Below are positions 59,248 through 64,000 of a stretch of 64,000 nucleotides of DNA, piece by piece. Position numbers and translations under genes: made by a program. Below the pieces are notes generated by a model. It had not been told where the DNA came from and did not search any database. It saw only the letters and a program-made list of their open reading frames with translations. The DNA is from a virus. Each line of letters opens with the position of its first letter. Position 1 is the stretch's first letter. The DNA is taken from the IMG/VR virus record IMGVR_UViG_3300005289_000003, positions 1 to 64,000 of that record, one strand, 5' to 3'.

Positions 59248-59844
59248 ATGGCAGTATCAGCAGCAAAGCTACGTAAGCTTGACAGTGAGAACGTTAAGAG
59301 TCTGAATGGCGAGAGCCTATGGGTTACTATCATTCTGGAAGATTCCACTGAGCTACAAGGATTCTTCCGTCACGATGCTGTAGCCGACACGGTGTCTGTT
59401 AAGGTTCCCGGACGTCGCGGACGCTTGAAGGCTTACCCGTTGACCGATGTTAATGACATCGAGATCACGGAAGCTCCTAAGGACGTAGTTTCCAACCTGC
59501 AAGCGGTACGGACTGTCAACACCCCTACTCGCCAGGGACGTCGGACCGTTACCAGCATTCCGGACGACGGTAGGGCAGAGAAGCTAGGCGCGGCAGCCAA
59601 GCAATTGGTAGCTCCCGCTGGTGTTCTTTGCTACCTAACCGGCCAGAAGACAGATCCCCGTAAGGATGTTGCTGTCTGGTACGAAGGAAACAAGTACTTC
59701 ATCACTAAGGAAGCTTTCGCTCCTGTCCTGAAGGCTTTGGGCCTGATGGAAGAGGATGCGACAGAGGAAGCCCCGGTAGCCAAGCGTCGTCCGGGCCGTC
59801 CGGCTGGATCAAAGAACACCACGGTACGGCGTGCCAAGAAGTGA
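59248..59844 (+). CDS. Sm-like/AT-hook protein
   Basis: 198 aa. NGESLWVTIILEDSTELQGFFRHDAVADTVSV resembles an Sm fold strand order (residues about 20-60). A middle alpha/beta region follows (GNKYFITKEAFAPVLKALG), and the tail KRRPGRPAGSKNTT is an AT-hook (RPGRP). Probably binds DNA or RNA; possible ligand for the repeat cluster upstream. Confidence 0.65.
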   Translation: MAVSAAKLRKLDSENVKSLNGESLWVTIILEDSTELQGFFRHDAVADTVSVKVPGRRGRLKAYPLTDVNDIEITEAPKDVVSNLQAVRTVNTPTRQGRRTVTSIPDDGRAEKLGAAAKQLVAPAGVLCYLTGQKTDPRKDVAVWYEGNKYFITKEAFAPVLKALGLMEEDATEEAPVAKRRPGRPAGSKNTTVRRAKK

Positions 59845-59855
59845 ATGATCGGAAG

Positions 59856-59886
59856 GGGCCACGGTGAAGATTACCGTGGCCCTTTT
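59856..59886 (+). terminator. Rho-independent terminator
   Basis: GGGCCACGG/CCGTGGCCC then TTTTCG. Confidence 0.85.
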
Positions 59887-59891
59887 CGTTT

Positions 59892-59964
59892 GCCTCCTTA
59901 GTTCAGTGGCCTAGAACCTCTGCCTTGTAAGCAGATAACGAGAGTTCAAATCTCTCAGGAGGCT
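59892..59964 (+). tRNA. tRNA-Thr (TGT)
   Basis: Acceptor GCCTCCT/AGGAGGC, anticodon loop CTTGTAA, T arm GAGAG-TTCAAAT-CTCTC. Stands alone outside the array. Confidence 0.9.
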
Positions 59965-59998
59965 CTTTCCCTAACCGGAAACTTGATTATGAGGAAGT

Positions 59999-60493
59999 AT
60001 GCCTAAGCCACCTACAGCAAAAGCAGTTCATATCATCTTCGCAATTGGTCCGGATGATGAATCCACAATAGACCAATTTGTGGAAGGCATAAAACTAGCT
60101 GTCAGTCACGCCTATATGGGTAAAGTGCTGGCAACCATGCTTTATGGTGAATACCAGCATGACGGTAAAAGATATAAGCAACTGGATTGGGAACGTTGGG
60201 ATGGTGATCCAAGTAAGAAACCACAGGATCGCTACACCAATGAACCACGCGCCGTGGCTATCCACCAGACAGTCAGGGATAAGCCCCTAACTTCTGCCGA
60301 CGTCAAGAAGGCCCTTGACGTCCACAGAGAGGCCCTAGGACTACCACCCCGCCCATTGCCCCCAGAGGCTCATGACAGGCCCGTAGAATCGCTCTCAGGC
60401 CCTCTGGCGGGGTGGCCCCGTCTAGAGGGTTGGGAACCAGACCCTTGGCCACGTGTAAGCCACAAGAAAAGATTGATACGTCGCAATAAGTAG
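59999..60493 (+). CDS. Hypothetical protein
   Basis: 164 aa; ATG after GAGGAAGT. VHIIFAIGPDDESTIDQFVEGIKLAVSHAYMG alpha/beta start, then a Pro-rich, Arg-rich C-terminal third. Function unknown. Confidence 0.75.
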   Translation: MPKPPTAKAVHIIFAIGPDDESTIDQFVEGIKLAVSHAYMGKVLATMLYGEYQHDGKRYKQLDWERWDGDPSKKPQDRYTNEPRAVAIHQTVRDKPLTSADVKKALDVHREALGLPPRPLPPEAHDRPVESLSGPLAGWPRLEGWEPDPWPRVSHKKRLIRRNK

Positions 60494-60500
60494 GTTCTAA

Positions 60501-60812
60501 ATGAATATGCCCTTGGTGGATCCACACGAATGGATAAATGATAAGAATCATCAAATACATATAGGTGACATGGTTGACCGAAATACCATCGCTACTCGTC
60601 TGAAAGTCTCCAGGCAAGCCATAGGAAATTGGGCTATCCAGAGAAGTAGGACAGGATTTCCCGAACCTATCTTTGGGAATGACGGAGTACGCGGAAGATC
60701 CAGAGGCAACGCAACATGTATTTATTATTGGCCGGATGTTTCCTCTTGGTTTGAGAAGTGGCAAAAGGTCAAGCCTCTAGGCGGTATCAAATACCATAAG
60801 GATCGGTCATGA
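60501..60812 (+). CDS. Helix-turn-helix DNA-binding protein
   Basis: 103 aa. DRNTIATRLKVSRQAIGNWAIQRSRTGFPEPIFGNDG is a MerR/excisionase-like winged HTH, with an RGRSRG wing. Probably a regulator. AGTAGGTTCTAA precedes the ATG. Confidence 0.75.
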   Translation: MNMPLVDPHEWINDKNHQIHIGDMVDRNTIATRLKVSRQAIGNWAIQRSRTGFPEPIFGNDGVRGRSRGNATCIYYWPDVSSWFEKWQKVKPLGGIKYHKDRS

Positions 60813-61396
60813 AAATTATAAATAAGGCCAAGGTTCTTGCAGACACAAGAGCAGAGTACGAAGAAGTTCCAGTTCTCCAGTTCTTGAAGAATAAAGCTAA
60901 GCAATACGTTCCGGGCAACGGTCCCTTTAACGCTTCTGTGGCCATCCTGGGGGAAGCTCCCGGGGGCACAGAGGATGACCTAGGCCAACCCTTTGTTGGT
61001 CCGGCCGGACGTGTTCTGAACAAACTTCTCAAAGAGAACGATGTTGACCGAGACTCCATCTGGGTGACAAACATCGTGAAGTACCGGCCACCACAGAACA
61101 GGCCACCCACTCCGGAGGAGATAGAGGCTTCACGGCCCTTCCTTCTGAGAGAGCTATCTACCCTGAAGATTAAGAACGTAATTGTTCTGGGGCGGTCCGC
61201 CATGTCGGCTATGGGCATTGCCAACCCGGTGGTAAGTCAGCTACACGGAACAAGCAAGGTAAGAGAGTTCGACGGTAGGGAAATCAGACTGTTTATGACC
61301 TACCATCCTGCTGCCGCTCTCAGAGATCCAACCAATATGGTGACACTTCGGGAAGACTTTGGTGCCATCTTTAAGGAGATAAACCGTGGCAGTTGA
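60809..61396 (+). CDS. Uracil-DNA glycosylase, family 4/5-like
   Basis: 195 aa. VAILGEAPGGTEDDLGQPFVGPAGRVLNKLL, WVTNIVKYRPPQNRPPTPEE and MTYHPAAALRD are the active-site and binding motifs. Unlike family 4 enzymes it contains no cysteine at all, so there is no Fe-S cluster. Removes uracil from DNA. ATG overlaps the upstream TGA. Confidence 0.85.
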   Translation: MKIINKAKVLADTRAEYEEVPVLQFLKNKAKQYVPGNGPFNASVAILGEAPGGTEDDLGQPFVGPAGRVLNKLLKENDVDRDSIWVTNIVKYRPPQNRPPTPEEIEASRPFLLRELSTLKIKNVIVLGRSAMSAMGIANPVVSQLHGTSKVREFDGREIRLFMTYHPAAALRDPTNMVTLREDFGAIFKEINRGS

Positions 61397-61532
61397 ACAG
61401 GATCTTGACGCGCTAACTGAACGTGTAGCCCAGCTAGAGAACCTAGTTATTGCGATCATTTCTTTCATGGGTATCTCACGGCAAATCCTCACACAAAACT
61501 ACGGCGTAGTAATCCCAAGTAGGAATGAATAA
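61386..61532 (+). CDS. Short coiled-coil protein
   Basis: 48 aa; GTG overlapping the upstream gene by 11 bp. VEQDLDALTERVAQLENLVIAIISFMGI is a leucine-zipper-like helix. Function unknown. Confidence 0.6.
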   Translation: MAVEQDLDALTERVAQLENLVIAIISFMGISRQILTQNYGVVIPSRNE

Positions 61533-61535
61533 AAG

Positions 61536-61570
61536 AAAGGCCCCCAGGAAGAATCCTGGGGGCCTTTCGC
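61536..61570. terminator. Bidirectional terminator
   Basis: AAAGGCCCCCAGGA AGAA TCCTGGGGGCCTTT between converging genes. Confidence 0.95.
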
Positions 61571-61577
61571 ATGCCCA

Positions 61578-62678
61578 CTATCGGGCAACGAATCTTTCTA
61601 TTGGGCGTTGCTGGTAGAAGCCATCTTCATACAGGGTGAACAAGTGATCAAAATAATCCTGATACTGCCATTGAATCGTGTTCATGGAGAACCGCTTAAT
61701 GGCGTAGTCCCTGATTGCCTGTCTGTCTAGAGAGGGAGCACGCTTGGCACCCTCCACAAATTCAGCCATGCTGCGACATCTGAAACCAGTAACGCCGTGA
61801 ATGTTGACTTCCGGGCAGGAACCCCAATCTGTTGTCAGTACTGGAGTTCCACAGAACATGGCTTCAATCTGGACAGCGCCAAAAGGTTCTAGATATAGGG
61901 AAGGCATGAAGCTAAATTGAGCCTTAGAGAAAAGTTCCGCTCTCTCTTCAGGTCCAACGACACCGACGTACTCACCATATATCGGGGGGGCACCCTCACC
62001 AGCGACGATAAGACGTATTCCCAACATTTTGCAAACATCAGCCGCAATGTGGTAACCCTTGCGGTCTATAAGTCTGCCCATGAAGAGCGCATAGTCAGAG
62101 CGCTGGTCACTTGGGACGAAGGGGAAATAATCATCTTCGAAGAAGTTAGGGATTACGCAATCGTAGAAGTTACCGTTAGCGTTGTTTGCACCCTGTTGTT
62201 GTCCGTAAAGGGTATGCATCCACGCATACGATTCGAATACCCGGAATCTTGAGTACGTACCTTCGTACCCAACTCCCCATTCGACAACAATGTTTTCCGG
62301 GAATTCATCTGTTACCGGCTTCTGACAGGCCCCGGCAATGACACAGATGATGTCCCGTGGCTGGATTCTCTTTCTGATCTCTGCGATGCAGTTGTCATTA
62401 AAGAGTTTCCAGTAGGGCATTTCCGTGTTGTACGCACCCTTGAGAATATCCTTGGGTCCGTTTAGTCCGTACTCCGCTTGTTGTGCTCTGGTGATGCAAG
62501 GAATGTTTTCGGTGTACTCCGCGTCTTCGCTCTCGTCACCGTGGTAAAGGTAAACCTCATTCCCTACCGCCATCATCATCTTAGTGAATTTGGCAACCTT
62601 CATGGTGTACGCGCACATACTGTACTGATAAGAGCATTGAGTGTGCGGAAGACCTAGCACATGCAAGCGGTACTTCAT
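61578..62678 (-). CDS. Glycosyltransferase, GT4-like
   Basis: 366 aa. C-terminal GT-B domain with YALFMGRLIDRKGYHIAADV, IRLIVAGEG, and LEPFGAVQIEAMFCGTPVLTTDWGSCPEV (E-x7-E nucleotide-sugar motif). May glycosylate phage structural proteins or modify DNA or cell wall. Located next to tail-type genes. Confidence 0.85.
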   Translation of the reverse strand: MKYRLHVLGLPHTQCSYQYSMCAYTMKVAKFTKMMMAVGNEVYLYHGDESEDAEYTENIPCITRAQQAEYGLNGPKDILKGAYNTEMPYWKLFNDNCIAEIRKRIQPRDIICVIAGACQKPVTDEFPENIVVEWGVGYEGTYSRFRVFESYAWMHTLYGQQQGANNANGNFYDCVIPNFFEDDYFPFVPSDQRSDYALFMGRLIDRKGYHIAADVCKMLGIRLIVAGEGAPPIYGEYVGVVGPEERAELFSKAQFSFMPSLYLEPFGAVQIEAMFCGTPVLTTDWGSCPEVNIHGVTGFRCRSMAEFVEGAKRAPSLDRQAIRDYAIKRFSMNTIQWQYQDYFDHLFTLYEDGFYQQRPIERFVAR

Positions 62679-62851
62679 TTTTCTAGTCCGTCCATTCTGA
62701 ACTTTAGCTCTTTGTATTCTTCGAAAATCCTTAGGACCGTATCGGCTGTTCTTTCCTCATGCCGATAGAAGCTAGGGAAATCCGCTTTGATGACACGTCG
62801 TACTTGCTTTACTTGCTCATACCAAGATGGATCCGTGATTGGTTTTGTCAT
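62675..62851 (-). CDS. Small hypothetical protein
   Basis: 58 aa. SWYEQVKQVRRVIKADFPSFYRHEERTADTVLRIFEEYKEL, helical. Overlaps the glycosyltransferase start by 4 bp and is coupled to it. Function unknown. Confidence 0.65.
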   Translation of the reverse strand: MTKPITDPSWYEQVKQVRRVIKADFPSFYRHEERTADTVLRIFEEYKELKFRMDGLEK

Positions 62852-63048
62852 TAGGCAAATCCAAACTTCTTCCGGAAGACCAGGTATTCCCCGCTAGGCA
62901 GGAAGATACCTGGTTCCTCCGTCTCTTCGTCACTGACCATGTAGTGCGTACCAGAGTGAGGCATTGGTTCATCTTCTTCAGATGAGCTTGAAAGCTCTAT
63001 GCAGTAATTAGGCTCATCTGGCCAAAGCAATGGAGCGTACAGACTCAT
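62851..63048 (-). CDS. Small hypothetical protein
   Basis: 65 aa, acidic Ser/Glu-rich middle (SSSSEEDEPM), beta C-terminus (GIFLPSGEYLVFRKKFG). Overlaps the next gene by one base. Confidence 0.65.
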   Translation of the reverse strand: MSLYAPLLWPDEPNYCIELSSSSEEDEPMPHSGTHYMVSDEETEEPGIFLPSGEYLVFRKKFGFA

Positions 63049-63055
63049 CTTTACC

Positions 63056-63706
63056 TCACGTGATGATAATCCTAGGACGGAAGGAAGTGATAGCCGCCCC
63101 GTCGTTCACGGTTAGGTCATCCCACGTGAAGGTACACGTGGAGTTAACCCCTGGCAATCCTGCCAATCCGACATAGCCTGCCGCAGTGACATCAGAGTCA
63201 GTTACTTCTGAATCCCATGAGGCAGGCTCACCCGAACCATCATTCCAAATCTTAGCCTTGATAGCTGTGCCTACAGCTACCAGCCTGATTTGAATAGCGG
63301 TACCAGCGGTAAAAGTCTTACTGATGGTGTCCATAAGAGTGTAAGCCTGAGCTACACCTTTACGAAAAGTATAAGAGTTGTTGTTCAAATCGATATCAAG
63401 AAAATAGCCAGTGTCCGGGTAGAAACCAGTACCAGTAAAAGTGTTACACCGAACGGCAGCCAAACAATATTCGGTCTTCTTCGGGTTATCAAATGCACAC
63501 TTAACAGTTATGTCGTAATCAACTACTGGTGTCTCTCCTGATGCCCTTGCCTCCACGTCTGTAGTGAAGGCAGTAACACCCGTCCGCATTCTTCCCGCGT
63601 TGCTCTGAATATCTGTACTGGAACCAGTACCACCAGTTTTCACCCATCGTGCGTTCCAGGCTGCACCGTTGGTACCCGTGAAGTTGTCAGACCACAAGAC
63701 AGTCAT
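63056..63706 (-). CDS. Tail or fibre protein, jelly-roll domain
   Basis: 216 aa. WSDNFTGTNGAAWNARWVKTGG start and repeated beta strands (YDITVKCAFDNPKKTEYCLAAVRC, GYFLDIDLNNNSYTFRKG, IQIRLVAVGTAIKAKIWNDGSGEPASWDSEVTD) fit a concanavalin/LamG-like lectin fold used in phage tail appendages. Leftward structural unit. Confidence 0.75.
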   Translation of the reverse strand: MTVLWSDNFTGTNGAAWNARWVKTGGTGSSTDIQSNAGRMRTGVTAFTTDVEARASGETPVVDYDITVKCAFDNPKKTEYCLAAVRCNTFTGTGFYPDTGYFLDIDLNNNSYTFRKGVAQAYTLMDTISKTFTAGTAIQIRLVAVGTAIKAKIWNDGSGEPASWDSEVTDSDVTAAGYVGLAGLPGVNSTCTFTWDDLTVNDGAAITSFRPRIIIT

Positions 63707-63712
63707 TAATTA

Positions 63713-64000
63713 TCACCCGAACCTGAGAACAACGCCTAGACCCTTGGTTCCCGTTCCGGCCACGTCGACGTCAATTGCGATACGGTCACCGGTCGCCACG
63801 TCATCTGTAGATGTGTTGATGACCGGAGGAGTAGCCGCACTGTAGGACGTGAACTCAGAGGCATCAATCGTGATGGCTGTTGAGAGCATGTCTACAGCGT
63901 CAGTCACATTCCTAATCATGACCGTAGGCAGACCCGAAGAAGAAACCGTAGTCACATAAGCGTCAGCGTCAATAAGGTTGAGAGTGTCGAAGTCAGACGA
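63713..64000 (-). CDS. Structural protein, partial at window edge
   Basis: Open past the window end, at least 95 aa visible. C-terminal part ends with RIAIDVDVAGTGTKGLGVVLRFG, a pattern frequent in phage tail and fibre proteins that carry repetitive beta domains. 5' end not seen. Confidence 0.65.
   Translation of the reverse strand, partial: SSDFDTLNLIDADAYVTTVSSSGLPTVMIRNVTDAVDMLSTAITIDASEFTSYSAATPPVINTSTDDVATGDRIAIDVDVAGTGTKGLGVVLRFG

Overview
The window looks like the left half of a large tailed phage genome infecting an actinomycete, most likely Streptomyces (Stanwilliamsviridae / BE-type). The evidence is dense tiny ORFs with AAGGAGG ribosome sites, GTG and TTG starts, a 24-tRNA array region, and actinophage-type replication genes (RecA-like, DnaE-like, DnaB-like helicase, primase, ThyX, RuvC-like, Cas4-like) with Lsr2-like, TerD-like and Excalibur proteins. 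That host assignment is inference from gene content; no host marker is present.

Layout. (1) 1-5.1 kb: single small early genes, each with its own conserved TTGACT promoter and terminator, separated by AT-rich spacers full of TGTCC/GGACA repeats, tandem mini-hairpins and AGAAAGTTA repeats. (2) 5.2-8.2 kb: leftward genes of unknown role, an HNH endonuclease and a T4 Pnkp-like phosphatase. (3) 8.3-15.9 kb: rightward genes including TerD-like, holin-like, amidase endolysin, ThyX and an HTH regulator. (4) 15.9-20.6 kb: leftward genes for a glycosidase-type tail protein, primase, SLOG-like protein and DnaB-like helicase. (5) 20.6-38.0 kb: a roughly 1 kb gene-free structured transcript, then 23 tRNA genes mixed with tiny genes. 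Almost every tRNA is preceded within 3-8 nt by a long-range inverted repeat that would fold into a closed RNA. At 33.16-33.95 kb lie six consecutive Y-RNA-like elements, at least two with circularly permuted tRNA mimics, directly before a TROVE/Ro60 gene. (6) 38.0-52.4 kb: rightward replication and recombination genes, including a RecA-like gene with a -1 slippery heptamer leading into a second conserved-looking frame. (7) 52.4-58.9 kb: leftward small genes, a DUF932 protein, a phosphoribosyltransferase, one tRNA and several decayed or anticodon-less tRNA-like elements between genes. (8) 59.2-61.5 kb: rightward Sm-like/AT-hook protein, tRNA-Thr, HTH protein and uracil-DNA glycosylase. (9) 61.6-64.0 kb: leftward glycosyltransferase and the start of structural genes.

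The most striking content is RNA-based. A phage Ro protein sits beside an array of six candidate Y RNAs. A tRNA array is interleaved with stem-closed RNAs and with two homologous RNAs that keep an acceptor stem and T arm but have no anticodon arm. Microproteins of 29-48 residues carrying CxCC...CxxCxH cysteine patterns are encoded in overlapping cistrons inside the same array. Together these suggest a phage module for RNA handling, quality control or translation takeover. That functional reading is inference; the sequence directly shows only the structures, repeats and reading frames.
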